A stretch of DNA of 64,000 bases, from positions 162,017,089 through 162,081,088 of the forward strand of contig NC_081411.1 in assembly GCF_030272615.1 (NCBI RefSeq), given 5' to 3'. Origin of the DNA: Cryptomeria japonica (taxonomy: Eukaryota > Streptophyta > Pinopsida > Cupressales > Cupressaceae). Numbering within the stretch: position 1 is the first letter of the stretch; every line of letters starts with the position of its first letter. Shown here in pieces: positions 43,827-55,549 of this stretch. The position numbers were made by a program, and so were the translations under genes. The notes beneath the pieces were generated by a model that had not been told where the DNA came from, did not search any database, and saw only the letters and a program-made list of their open reading frames with translations.

Positions 43827-45958
43827 TGTGGTATTATTATAGTGTGGTATGTTTGTAATCTAATCATCTAAGCTTTGTTGAACATCTATACTAAATGATA
43901 ATATTATGTTCTATGTGAGAGAGGAGTTTTTATTTTTGGGTGTGGTGGATATTACCATTTAGAGTATTGTAGATTTCTTTCTAATATGAACATATAGACT
44001 TTCTTTTAATAATTTTTTTATATATTTAGTAATATGTAAAATATACTTAATATAATATAAAATTAGTAATATTTATTTTGTACAAGTTTTATTATGTTTG
44101 GTTATAATTTTTATAAGTTTGAGTAAGAATAATATGAAAGAAACATTTAGTAATTTTTTAGAACTTTCACAAAAAATAGAGATTTCTTTTAAAAGAATCA
44201 ATACATAGAAGAGAATTTAAAATCTTAGAATAGTCCTCTTTTCAAGTATTGTATAATGTCAATATTAATAGTACATGTAAATTGTTTAAAATGGATATAT
44301 GTTCATCCTATCAAATACTATAATAATATAATGAATATTTAAGATAATATACATTTAATCTCAATATGTAACATAGAGTTTCTCTTACAATGACATGTTT
44401 TGAGTCATAAATTACATTTATATTACATGTGACAGCTTCTGTGTTTTTATAATTAAGAAATGAGATTGTTTCTTCATACTCTATGTGGAGTATAACAAAT
44501 AAAAAATTTGATCCATTTTTAAAATCTAAATGGTAATGAAAGTGTAGACCATAGAAAATATAGATGGTTAAGTCTTTAGATAAACAAGTACAATATAATT
44601 GCATTTAAGAATTCACTAAATATAATTAACTTTTAAAAATAGGATGGTCAAAAGAGGGTCATGACCTATTAAATTTAAAAATACAAAATATCATACAACA
44701 ATTTTAGATGGTGTGACAATTTTATAAATCAAGAATATTATATAGAGTTGTAGGAATATAAGGTTTGACACAATATATTATTATAGTTTAGAGAGATTTT
44801 AGAGTAATAGGAATTTGGCTCTTAGTAGATGTGACCATCAAATAGTTGAAAGAGGCTAGATATTAAGTGGCATAGGATGTCAGCACATTTTTGCTAGTTT
44901 GATATATTTTAAGAAGTGATTATTAGAAAATCATTTTCATTTAATATGAAGAACTCACACAATATATTTATTAGTTGTGCTGAAATTAAAGTGAGTTCCA
45001 TTTAGATCGTATGCAAAAAATTTAGCAATATAACATCAGAAATTTGACATTGGGCACAAACTTACAAGTATGTTGCTACACTAATAAGGAAAATGATAAA
45101 TAAATATTGAATAATAGCAACGATAAACAAATTAACATAATACTTGATCTGGGTGTTCCTTTGGGTTCCTTTCCCTATGACTTTGGAGGATCTTTTTTTT
45201 AATCTTGTGTTGTGGGCCTCCTTTGTGATGGATGTTCTTGTCGCCTCTACTTTGTTGGCCTCTATGGACTTTCTCTAGGAGGGATCCATTTTAACTTGCC
45301 ATGAATTTTTGGCTTCTTCCTCTATTATTGTGTGATTTGCCTCATCTGCTCCTTGGTCTTTGGCTTTTATTGTCCTATCTTAAGGAAGCCTTGAAAAACC
45401 CTTTTCTCATATTTGTTTATTAGGTTTAGTCTAATGGCTTTGGCCTTCTAATTTTATAGCCAGTTCTTTTATGGTTAGCTTGTGTTGTATGGCTATGGGG
45501 TGTTTGCTAGTTTATTGTATAATATTTTGATACAACATCCTTCTTTGAGTGGATTTTACATGCCCAAAAAATTTAAGGGTCTTGGATCCCTTCAAAACCT
45601 TTTGATTGTGGTTTTGGGTCCGCCTCAAAACATTCTTTTTCCTTAATTAGAAACATAATATTAATCCAATGTGAAGATTAGTTATTGAAAAAATTCAGAA
45701 TGGAATCACATTGTTAAAAATGAAACAATTAAGATTGTCTACATTTAAGTGAAGAGGGGAATTGGATCAATTTATGACATTGAAATTGTTTTGAACATCC
45801 ATACTAAGGAATAATATTATGTTTTGTGTGAAAAAGAGTTTCTATTTTGGAATTACAAATAGAGATGATCCCCTTATGAATAGTCCTTGCATTTATGAAC
45901 AAAAGATAAGAGATACTTTAATTGGTAATGGGTTAGCACTTAACATTTGATGTGTTGA

Positions 45959-46111
45959 GTCCAAGGGGTTGCGCTTAACTGGTTAAAACAATGGGTTCTC
46001 ACTATGGAGACCCTAGTTCAATTCCCAATAGGGACATTGGAAGTGGAATTCTAAGTTGTGACTCTTGGCCTTCCATAGGATGGGGGAGGTCTTGGGTCAA
46101 TCTAATCAAAC

Positions 46112-46179
<68 letters not shown>

Positions 46180-46283
46180 TCAAAGATATGTAATGGGGAT
46201 GGGGCCCCCTACTATGTCCCCACTAGTTCATAGCTCCAGTCAAAAGCTATTTAGGCTTCGACCAATTACCGATTAAAAAAATA
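45959..46283 (+). mobile_element. tRNA-derived SINE with perfect target duplication
   Basis: AACATTTGATGTGTTGA stands at 45942-45958 and again at 46284-46300. The body starts with an A box GCGCTTAACTGG (45971-45982) and a B box GTTCAATTCCC (46016-46026), continues through a tRNA-unrelated part, an (AAT)n tract, and ends with a short A-rich tail (ATTAAAAAAATA). It closely matches the minus-strand SINE at 10049-10352. The perfect 17-bp duplication suggests a relatively young insertion. I do not know the family name. Confidence 0.92.
46112..46178. repeat. (AAT)n microsatellite inside the SINE
   Basis: About 22 AAT units. The copy at 10183-10198 has only five or so at the same place, so the tract has expanded or shrunk since the copies split. 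Confidence 0.95.
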
Positions 46284-46319
46284 AACATTTGATGTGTTGA
46301 CTGATTAGATAAAATAAAT

Positions 46320-46580
46320 TGGGATTATTCTTCCATTCGACTTCATACTCTTTGTGTTTGTGGCTCTGGTAATGTTCCTAGAGGGTCACTTGTTATGGTC
46401 ATATTACCTATCAAATTAGGACTTGTAACTTTACCTACTCCTATTCATATCATCCCTAATCATCTTAATTATAACCTTCTTCGAGGTCGATCATGGATTC
46501 ATGCTATGAAAGAAGTTCCTTCTACCCTTCATCATACGATAAAATTCATATATAACAATGAATTTTGAAAACATAATGGC
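46320..46580 (+). pseudogene. Gypsy protease-region fragment
   Basis: The plus strand encodes LVMVILPIKLGLVTLPTPIH, then NYNLLRGRSWIHAMKEVPST and LHHTIKFI, the conserved end of the protease domain and start of the linker in Tat/Athila-type elements. No flanking gag or RT is seen. Confidence 0.7.
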
Positions 46581-46959
46581 TAATCATAATCCTTATAATC
46601 TTATTCATGATGATGTGGGATGCATTTTGGGTATGTCCACCAAGATGTGGCACCAAAAGGTGGTCTTAAGATGCCATTTTTTTTATTTTTTTTCTGAAAT
46701 CAGCAAAGTCTGAACTTCAATGATAAATTGAACATAGTTACACTCTAGATTTGAGGATAACAAGAAGAAGAGTTAGAGTGCTTCGACTCTTCTTTCTAAA
46801 CTACTAATTTGTTCTGAAAATGGTGGAGATTAAGATCTTCAAAAAGGGGGCCACAAAAAGTGGTCCTATTTTTATGTAAAAAACATAACATAGTGTTTGT
46901 TATGGGCCCTAACTGTTACCTCTTTTTTAGAATTTGGAAAGAGCATAACTAGTATTGCT

Positions 46960-47260
46960 TTAAATATCAAACAAAGTTAGAGATATTCATAAATAGATAT
47001 ATAGACTCGTATTTCTTAGGAATGACTAAGATAGATCACAAGACTATAAGGATCATATTATCTTGGATCCATATTGTGTTAGTTTTTCCATATTCACCAC
47101 ATTCTACCATGGTGAAAAATAGAAGATCTTAAAGTTATTTTGGTAGAATCCCAACATCTAACAAAACATTTGCATCCTTGAATGCATCAAAACTTGGTTT
47201 TTGAGATCTGACTACTTATGATAACCTCATTAAATTTCAACAAGGTTATGAGAACCTTTT
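46960..47260 (+). repeat. Diverged direct repeat, left copy
   Basis: Shares blocks with 51450-51850: AGACTCRTATTKCTTAGGAA, TGACTAAGAKAGATCACAAG, AGTTTTTCCATATTCACCA and AGGTTATGAGAACCTTTT-like. The right copy has an extra ~90 bp. Origin unknown. Confidence 0.7.
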
Positions 47261-48449
47261 CAAAGGTTCTCACCCAATGGTTCTTATTGCATGTCACCAT
47301 ATATGTCACCAATGATTCTTCTTAGATTTCACCATAGAGGAAAAATTGAAACATCTATAGCAAATTAAATGGTAAAAAGATATTTGTTATCCTTCTTTTT
47401 GTGTTCTTTCACTTGAGTATTTTATTGTAGTGTCAATGCATTCTAATATTTTAAGTTTTGCGTATCCTAATTCTGCTAATTCCCAATGTCTTTGGGATAA
47501 TAGTAAGGTCTTCAGATTGGTACTCCAATAATCATGGTTGTGTTTGTGTTTTTGTTGTTACCAATAATCATGGTTTTGTTCGTGTCTAGTAAACAATAAA
47601 AGCTGAAATGATAAATCTTTACTATTAGTCATCTAGAGGTAATTTTTTTCTCGGACTTTGCTACCTGCACAAACAAAATTCATGCAATATTCTTTGATAC
47701 CAATTTAAAGATTATGATAATGTTAAAACACTCATAGAATTCTGAAAGAATATAGAGAAAGAGAGTGAAAACATAATTTTCGTGTGAAAACTTAAAAATT
47801 ACTAAACCATAGAACTTGATATTGAGAAAAGAATAAAACTAAAAATGAAAACAAAAGTAATGCATCTACTGTTTAAACATTAAAAGCATGATACCAATGA
47901 AGTCATTATTAGGAAGATAAAAAACATATGCTTATCAACATAGCTTGCTGACTATAGATTCAAAACAAAACAAAAAATAACAGAGATATCATTTCTGACT
48001 CAGCATTATCTATATCATGATCTCCAATGTAATAATTTAATCGCCAGTCTAGCATGTCAACCTCATCTTCAATGCATCACTTATTTTCTCACCTCTTAGG
48101 GCAAGTCATGATGTATCAGATTGGAAAGTTTATCTTCTTTCTATAACATCAATACTTGTAAACACAAAGAATGACTCCGAGAGTGAGACTCATTTCTCTA
48201 TTTTGATGGCAAAATCAATTTCAATACATTACTGTCTATACCTTTCATGTCATTACCGTCAGATCTGAAATGAATCGCACATTTGCCAGATACAACTTGT
48301 AACAGTAGAATTCTAAAGTTGTAAATGTGTACTTTACAACTTAGAATAAATACATTATATAGTGATATAGCTCGTGGTACCTGTACCACATTGTCGCATG
48401 CGATAAGGATAAGTAAATACAAAGAGATGAAATATCCTTTATTGCTTCT
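47261..48449. other. AT-rich stretch without a recognised gene
   Basis: No domain or repeat that I can support. Confidence 0.35.
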
Positions 48450-49180
48450 ATCCTTAAATAAAAAATATTTGAGAAAATGAAATTTTTACTTTATACAAAG
48501 TGCACCAATCAGTGAAGCTTTCGAGTTTCCTTTTAAACCTGTTTGTTTCTTTCTCTAATTCATTAAGAGTGAAGAGAATTGGTGGCTCTCCAAATTCATG
48601 CTCTATACTAAACAAAGACAGTTGGCTTTTGTCTGAGCAAATTCCAAGAACTACTTTCTTAACTACACCAGCCAAGAGAGGTTTTAATGACTTTACTTGG
48701 TATCCTCCATTAGTTTTCTTCACCAGCTACTTCCCTTCCTTACCTTTTAGAAAAAAGTTCATTGCAGTCTGTACGGATTGTAAGTCCCAAAAAATACTCC
48801 TCCCTACAATAGAGAGCCACATAATCTTTGCAATTAGTTCTTCATAGATGTTAATGCCCTTGCTATGAATAGAAAGTTTACGATTCTTCCTATTTTTCCA
48901 CAAAATCTCTATAGCCTTCGGGTTATAGCCATGGACATGCTCGAAGTAAGAAATAACCCCCTTTTTAGGATGCTCCAAATCTCCTCTTTCTACCTGACAT
49001 CATCACAAAAAATGAGATCTTGTCTATTCCTATTTCTGCCCATGATTGAACACAACCACAAATGTGTAGAAATTAGTTTGCCTCAAAGCCTAGCATACCC
49101 CTTCACGAACACTTTCTTGCAACAAACCACTATATCCTTCCTACAACTAGCCACTTTTTGGGAGCTAGGAAAGTAAAAAT
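48450..49180 (-). pseudogene. Fragment of a plant retroelement-associated ORF
   Basis: The minus strand encodes YFEHVHGYNPKAIEILWK, SKGINIYEELIAKIMWLSIV, LQSVQTAMNFFLKGKE, then after one stop a second open piece with LVKKTNGGYQVKSL. The layout (VHGY, then a short [ILV]-x-ELIA block, then a Lys-rich F-K block, then LVK) is the same as in the frame at 55244-54840, which precedes a LINE ORF1-like coiled coil. I regard both as one ORF family carried by plant retroelements. Function is unknown. Confidence 0.5.
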
Positions 49181-49419
49181 AGGAGTAAAAAATGCTCACA
49201 ATCAATGTGGCAATAATTAAATGGCTTAGCAGGAGATGATAGAATTGCCAAATGTCATCATTAAATAATCTGCCCTCCTAAGAATGTCGAGGCCTAAGAA
49301 AATGACCCTCCAAAATACCATTACGAAATTATCATTCTTCAAGCATATCACCATTCCCTTTCAATTAAGTTCTTCCCCACTCGAGACACCTATATTAACA
49401 CTGAAATTTGCTGGCAAAT

Positions 49420-49570
49420 TTCTTTCCATGAAATATGAGATATAAAAACATTATCAAAGTTTTGAATAATCTGTTGATAAAGTCCTCAATCAAAGTATTA
49501 GTTGACTAGCTAGGATTTTGAGACCCCTTCAAGCAATTGATAATTTTCACACACTCACCATTTCATTTAT
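49420..49570 (-). pseudogene. Inverted LINE RNase H fragment
   Basis: On the minus strand it reads INCLKGSQNPS and LFHGK-like pieces, matching the plus-strand fragment at 20232-20375, including CTTGAAGGGGTCTCAAAATC. Confidence 0.65.
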
Positions 49571-49969
49571 TCATACTATATGTTTGATTCATATTATTCT
49601 AGCTCAAATTTATAAAAATTAAAATCAAATATAGTAAAGATTATATAAAATAATCAATACTTATTACATATTATATTTATAATTTAAAGATATCAGTTGT
49701 ATTCAAATCGTCATATGTACCTTCTATAATCTACCTTTAAACTATAGATTTCTCCAATAATAGAATTTTTATACTACATATATTTTGTTTTCTAGTATAG
49801 AAGGCCCATTTAAAAACGTATAGATGAGCTATTCACATTGTCATGATACAATGCTCAAAAGAACTATTATGGGCTATGATTTTAATTTCTCTTAAATAAT
49901 AATTCTTTTAAAGATATTTTTCTCTTCCTTTCTAATTATAAATTGAAAAGTTAATATTTTTGTTGATAG

Positions 49970-50250
49970 TCTTCTTGGTGAAATTTACAAAAATTTTAAC
50001 CAAACAAAATAAAAAATTAAAAAATTAAATATTATGTTTAACATATTACTAAATATATAAATAAGTATTAAAATAAAGTCTATATATTCATATTCTAGAT
50101 AAATCTACCATACTCTAATTTGTAATATCCACTGCACTCAAAAGTGGAAACTCTTTTTCTCACATGGAACATAATATTATGACTTAGTATAGGTGTTCAA
50201 CAAAGCTAAGATTATTTACATGACAAAAATACCACACTATAATAATAATC
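49970..50250 (-). repeat. Inverted copy of the unknown gene's 3' flank
   Basis: On the minus strand it contains ATTATTATAGTGTGGTAT, GCTTTGTTGAACACCTATAC, AATATTATGTTCCATGTGAG and TATTTAGTAATATG, in the same order as after copies 1-3. No exon sequence precedes it; a LINE ORF1 relic lies there instead. Confidence 0.85.
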
Positions 50251-50399
50251 TTTCCATCTATTCAAATATGTTTGAAAGTGATTTTTTAGTTAATAATATT
50301 TTATATCTACAACTACACAAGTACTCACAATTAATCTTTTTAGAATAATTTTCATTTATACGTATTGTTTTAAATTATACTAGCAGAGAGAGGGCTCTA

Positions 50400-51110
50400 A
50401 ACCCTACAAAACAGCAAAATCAGAGAGTATCATCACAAAATTTGGCATCAAACAACCAGAGCAAGAAAACCACATCCACCTCTCTTGGAAGTAATAAAAA
50501 AAAATCATGTCAACATAACTAAACACATTGTTTTGATCAAGCCACCATCTACCTAAAGTATAACTAGGAATAACTAAACATAAAGAGTCCATGAACATAG
50601 CAAAGTAGATAGTTTTAGTAAAAGTTTGAAGTATACAACACACAAGCCTATTCAAAAAAGCTTCATTATAACACCTATGCCTAACTATACTAGATATCAT
50701 CAAAATAAAAATAAAAACATAAATTTCTTAATCTTCCCTAATGAGGTTCCAGTTTCTCTATAGCCACTACACTTATTTATTTCAAATCTCTAGGGGAAGT
50801 GTCTCGTCATTATTGTCATCCTTGTCTAGTTTGCCTTGCTTTGAAAACTTCCTAACTTTCTTTTTCATCCTGCTCTATCCAAAAAAAAATCCCATAGTTG
50901 CTTTCCTCATAATTCCATCGGTAATGGTGCACAAAGAGCTTAAGGAGTTTCCCCTTTGATGATATCACTACCTCTACTCTTGGATTTTTGTTTCAAGGTT
51001 CATCACCCTAACTTGTAGTTTAGTTATTGCGTTTTGCATCTTCTTAGTGTCACCCTTCTCCACACCAGAGTGATATTGTCTCATTTCTTTCGTAGCTATC
51101 TAAGCTCTAA
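50400..51110 (-). pseudogene. LINE ORF1 C-terminal relic and linker
   Basis: On the minus strand, KGDTKKMQNAITKLQVRVMN followed by a basic KKKVRKFSKQGK stretch resembles the coiled-coil end of a plant LINE ORF1. It is followed by a Trp/Phe-rich hydrophobic frame (GRWWLDQNNVFSYVDMIFF...) like those between ORF1 and ORF2. Stops are present. Assignment is by resemblance to the better relic at 53440-55300. Confidence 0.4.
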
Positions 51111-51449
51111 GACTGTTAAAAATTTGTAGTTTAGATTTATCCCCAAATAAATGAAAAGCCTATACAAAATTAAACATATATTTTAAATTCTCAAATGATG
51201 GAAATGAATAGATTTCATATAGTTCTAAAATTTAATTGATTTAAAATTATAATTAGATATTATTTATCTATTTGTTATTATGGAATCAAAATAGTTTATC
51301 AACTTTGCTCTAGTTTAGCCTTATTAGTTTAAGTTTTTCTTTTAAACATAGATCCTTCATGTAACCCGCATATCTAATCTTGATCACTACACACTTATAA
51401 TGATATATTTTTTAATATCTTTATATATATTTTATATTCAAAGACTAGT

Positions 51450-51850
51450 ATTACTTTAAATATCAAGTAAAGGTAGAGAGATTGATAAACAGATAGATAG
51501 ACTCATATTGCTTAGGAATGACTAAGAGAGATCACAAGAGTAGAGGGATCATATTATCCTAGAATTGGTTAATGACTTAATGACATGTCATTTAGTAATG
51601 TGAGGTACTCCCTCCTCTCTAGAAAATCATATTGAAAAATCAATAGTATAATATGAATAGTGTGCTAGTTTTTCCATATTCACCATATTCTACCAAGGTG
51701 AAACATGGAGGCTCTCTAATTTTTATTAGTATAATTCCAATGTTTATTGAAATCATTACATTGTTAAGAACATCAAAATTTGGTTTTGGAGATACAACCA
51801 CTTTTGACAACCTCATTAAAGTCAAATAGGGCTATGAGAACCTTTTTAAA
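51450..51850 (+). repeat. Diverged direct repeat, right copy
   Basis: Partner of 46960-47260. Confidence 0.7.
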
Positions 51851-53439
51851 AGTCAATAGTACAATCCAAACCTTTTAAAAATTGTAAGAAAACTTCAAAA
51901 CTTATTTAATATTCATGTCTCACTTGTTGTCCAATAACTATTAAGAAAGGCTATAAATGTTAGAACCAATTTTAAAGAGCCTTATCAACTTCTAATATGG
52001 ATGTGAGAACCTTTGTATCTTTAAATAAAGATTTGAAAACCCTTTCATTTTATCAAAACTAAAGATTTTGATACTTAGTCACTCTCTTCATTTCTTTCTT
52101 CATGCTATTCCACCTTTGAAATTATTTTGACAATCCCTTTTAAGTTTTTAATAAAGATCTTAAAACCTACAAAGTCGGATAAATAATCTTAGACTTCACT
52201 ATTTCCAATTATTTTGTCTATCAATATAATTTTGAAAAGCTCGTGCAGGTTTCAAAATCCATAATTTGGGTGAAAACAACTAAATGATTAGCCAATATAA
52301 TTTTTAAAACTCATTGAAAATAGAACCCATTATTGGAACCTATACAAATTCTTGAACCATATGAATCTACCAAAGCTGAGAAATTATGCCTCTCAAAAGA
52401 GTAATAAAATATACATATTACCATGGCATGGTTCAAGAAACTTTAACAAGAGTTGAAAATATTCTAGAACTTTTACCAAGCATTGAAATGGTTCTAGAAA
52501 CCTTGTGAAGAGTGTACAAATATTTTGGGACCTATTGAAAACTTTAAAATCTTTCACTTATCCAAAATTAAGGTTCCAAACTTGGGTATTTATGTTAAGC
52601 ACAAAATAGGAAAGACAATATAACAATGAGCAAATATTATTAGCAAGGGTAGCATATTTTATATTTTTTGTTTTATTGTTATTTATCAGAAATAAAAAGG
52701 GACATGAAATAATAATATTTTAATGACCTTTAATGGGTGTTTCTTTCTAAATAAAAGGATCTAAAATCCTCATGTATCTATTATGCATTGAACAATGATG
52801 TCCTTACAAACAATAAAAAAGTGACCAGTTTTGCAAAAAACTATAAGTGGTATTTTTAAATAATAAAAGGAAGAGAAAACATAAGCAAACTACATTAGGA
52901 GGAAAATAGATCCTAAAACCATACATACACTAACTAGGACTATAGGGTGTATACAAAAAGATCTTCCAAAAAACAACAATTAATCTTATGTATGCATGAT
53001 CTATTAATATATTTTATTAAAACCAATTGTAAAATAGACCAAAGCAATTTGTTTCCTACTCTCTTTAAACTTCAGAAATATTAAATATCTACCAAACTCC
53101 GAGTCCAATACCCTTACATATCTAGGGATTAATTATTATTAATTTATGTTATCCAACCTAAATATGAAATTAGCCATGATGTACTTTAAGAAATGACCAC
53201 TTCTAAATTTTCTAAATACCCTAGAAAATCCAATATAAAGAAGAATAAAATCATAGGTGATTTATTTTATATTGGAACTCAATTTTTTTGTGGACAAAAT
53301 ATATCATTCTCCTAACATTGATTTTGATAATTACTCAATAAATATTTTTATCAATATTAAATTTTTATGGTGATTTGATGATTAAATTTCTTAGTAGTAT
53401 ATAATTGATAAACAATGTTGCTTTCGATTAGGGGAAAAC
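51851..53439. other. AT-rich stretch without a recognised gene
   Basis: A loose repetition of AACCTTTT/GAACC motifs every 60-90 bp runs from about 51840 to 52560 and may be an old short-period repeat. Nothing coding. Confidence 0.35.
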
Positions 53440-55300
53440 AGGTTTTGAAGGGCCCCTGAAACCCTTTACATCAAAAGTTCAAAAGATAGGTATTAGAGTC
53501 CACTAGAAAAACAAAAGACAATAGCCATAGAAAAGACAATTGGCCGAAAATAGAAAGCCAGCAGCACAAAGACACAACACAAAGAAACTAAACACCAGAC
53601 AATAGAAAAAGCAAAGAAGAACAACCAAGCCTAGGTGAAGTTCTTTAGCATTCGGAAGCTTCCAGCTCCAATTGTTGCATAGACACAACAATCTTCTTGA
53701 TATATTCAATGTCCCTGCTTTGGTTTTGCTTCTTTCCGGTACTTGCGTGTGTTCTTTTTTTGGGACCCACTTCCTTATCTTCAGGGGTTCCATCCTTCTC
53801 CTCAGTAGTGTCCCCGAGGGCCTTTTCCCCTTGGACATGTTCAATTTTGTTGATAAGGACCTTGATACTATCAGAGGCGGCCTTTAAAATCTTGTAACTC
53901 TACTCCCCAATCTTTTTGAGGGTCTTCTCAATCCCTTCCATTTCCTTTTCCATTGCCCCAGCTCTATTTTGCAGGGTTTGAAAGTTATTGCATTGGGAAT
54001 TTATAAATTACTCCACATTGCTAATGGCTTTAAATAGCTCTCTTAAGAAGCCAGGTAGAGAAATGAAATTACTGGTGCCAATAGTTTCCAGAGCTTCAAG
54101 CTTGCTAGCTTCCTGGACCTGTTTGGATTTTATGCTTTTTATTTCCATCTAAACCCAAAAGAAGACCTTATTGAAGTAGTCCATACCATTTTTTGTATAG
54201 AGGTCGAAGTCTAGAGGGGAGCCATCCTGAGCCTCGTCTCCCACAAGGTCCAAGTTCACCTCCAGACCCACCTCCTTCCACTCTGTTGTCTTAATTTCCT
54301 TATTAGGGGTATTCTCCCCAGCCAAGCCCTTACTCTGATCCTTGGAGCCCATAGGAAGGGGTGAATGGTTCTTAGCTCCCAACTCCTCACCTCTCAGTAT
54401 CTTCCCCTTTTTCTTCTAGGTTGAGATAATTTGCAATTCCTCACTATCTGTCTCCATGTTATCTCTAATCTCCTCTTCTTCCTCGTACAACCTGTCATCT
54501 TCATTCCCATTTTGTTTCTGACTGATCAACCATTTACCCTATTCCACTTAGGTAGTTTTACTTTTATGCTTTCTCAACTCAATGGTATGGGGGTCGACCC
54601 CGACATCTGCCTCTATGTCATATCTTTCATTATATTCATCATTCGAATCACCTAAATCCTCATTTGACTCAAATATCTCAGATATAGCCTATTGAATAGT
54701 TGTGTTCTTGATATGGTTGTATCGAACCACCATAAGACCCTCATGTAAAGCTAGGTTAGTCTTGGGATTAGAGATAACATCCATAATCTTTTTCATTTAG
54801 GGCACATAACAGGTAGTATGGGAGGAAAATTTTCTCCTTGTGCTAGAAATGATTAAGAATAACAAAGTGGTAGCTATTAACTCTGGTATATCTACCATCT
54901 AAAGTTATGAATTCCATGATAGCAAACAAAATCTATTGCCAGATCAACTTGATTACCTTAGGGAAGTAGTATGTGTGGCTTCCCTTGACCAAGTTCGCTT
55001 TCTCCACCTCGTCCTTGGGGAATTTATTCACAATAGCAACTGACAACTTCTAGTCCCAATAGAATTTGATTCCATCCATCAAAAAAATAGTAGCCTCTAT
55101 GATCATAGTTTCATTAACCTTAACCTTCCTACTGCCAATGGCTAGGGTACCCTTATTCCACCCCTTTTTGAAAATACTAGTGATTTTAGGTCTTCTTTCT
55201 TGCATTCTTTCTATGTAATCTGACATTTTTACTGCTTGTAGCACATCCCGAACCTGGGGATGGTCCCACCATTTATCAATTTTTGTAGCCTCAGTGCACT
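53440..55300 (-). pseudogene. LINE ORF1 relic with a conserved N-terminal domain
   Basis: On the minus strand from about 55300: KWWDHPQVRDVLQAVKMSDY, GWNKGTLAIGSRKVKVNET, then FPKDEVEKANLVKGSHTYYF, a TLDGRYTRV block, an acidic linker (54700-54420), a long charged stretch (54400-54150), a coiled coil (QTLQNRAGAMEKEMEGIEKT, near 53970) and a hydrophobic tail (53640-53500). This looks like one former ORF of roughly 550-600 codons, broken by several stops and at least one frameshift. The coiled coil and tail are typical of plant LINE ORF1; the N-terminal domain matches the fragment at 48450-49180. Plus-strand frames here are shadows. Confidence 0.6.
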
Positions 55301-55549
55301 TGCGATTTCATGCCATCTTCTTATCAGTATTAACATAATATAAATTCCAACAAATATCGCTCTTCTCTATAGACTTTGGTTTTTTCAGAAGCAAATAAGA
55401 AGCTTCAAGAAGCAAATAGATATTTCTCAAGCTTGCACTCCAAATGGAAAGAAGAACCCACAAAGCATGCGAGATTTTATGGAAATTAATAGTGTACCTC
55501 CTTCTCAGTTGATTATGATACTCTTTCATGATGCCACGACCACCCCTAT

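Larger units (their letters stand above)
42220..45850 (+). repeat. Duplicated block C (carries gene copy 3)
   Basis: Partner of block A (15290-19930). Shared parts are listed there. Its start is set where GGCTCTAACATGTATAGTATAATA-like sequence begins to match 15750; its end lies after the isolated 3'-flank piece at 45785-45840. Confidence 0.7.

Noticed and set aside
45959-46040. tRNA gene
   Set aside because: The A and B boxes are present, but no cloverleaf with acceptor stem or anticodon arm forms, and the sequence is the head of a SINE with target duplications.
48500-49176. Plus-strand frames of 103-115 codons
   Set aside because: The minus strand carries the more convincing conserved frame; the plus-strand reading shows no motif.
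53503-53844. 113-codon minus-strand frame with a hydrophobic C-terminus, as a membrane protein
   Set aside because: It is a frame-shifted reading of the LINE ORF1 coiled-coil end plus the ORF1-ORF2 linker.
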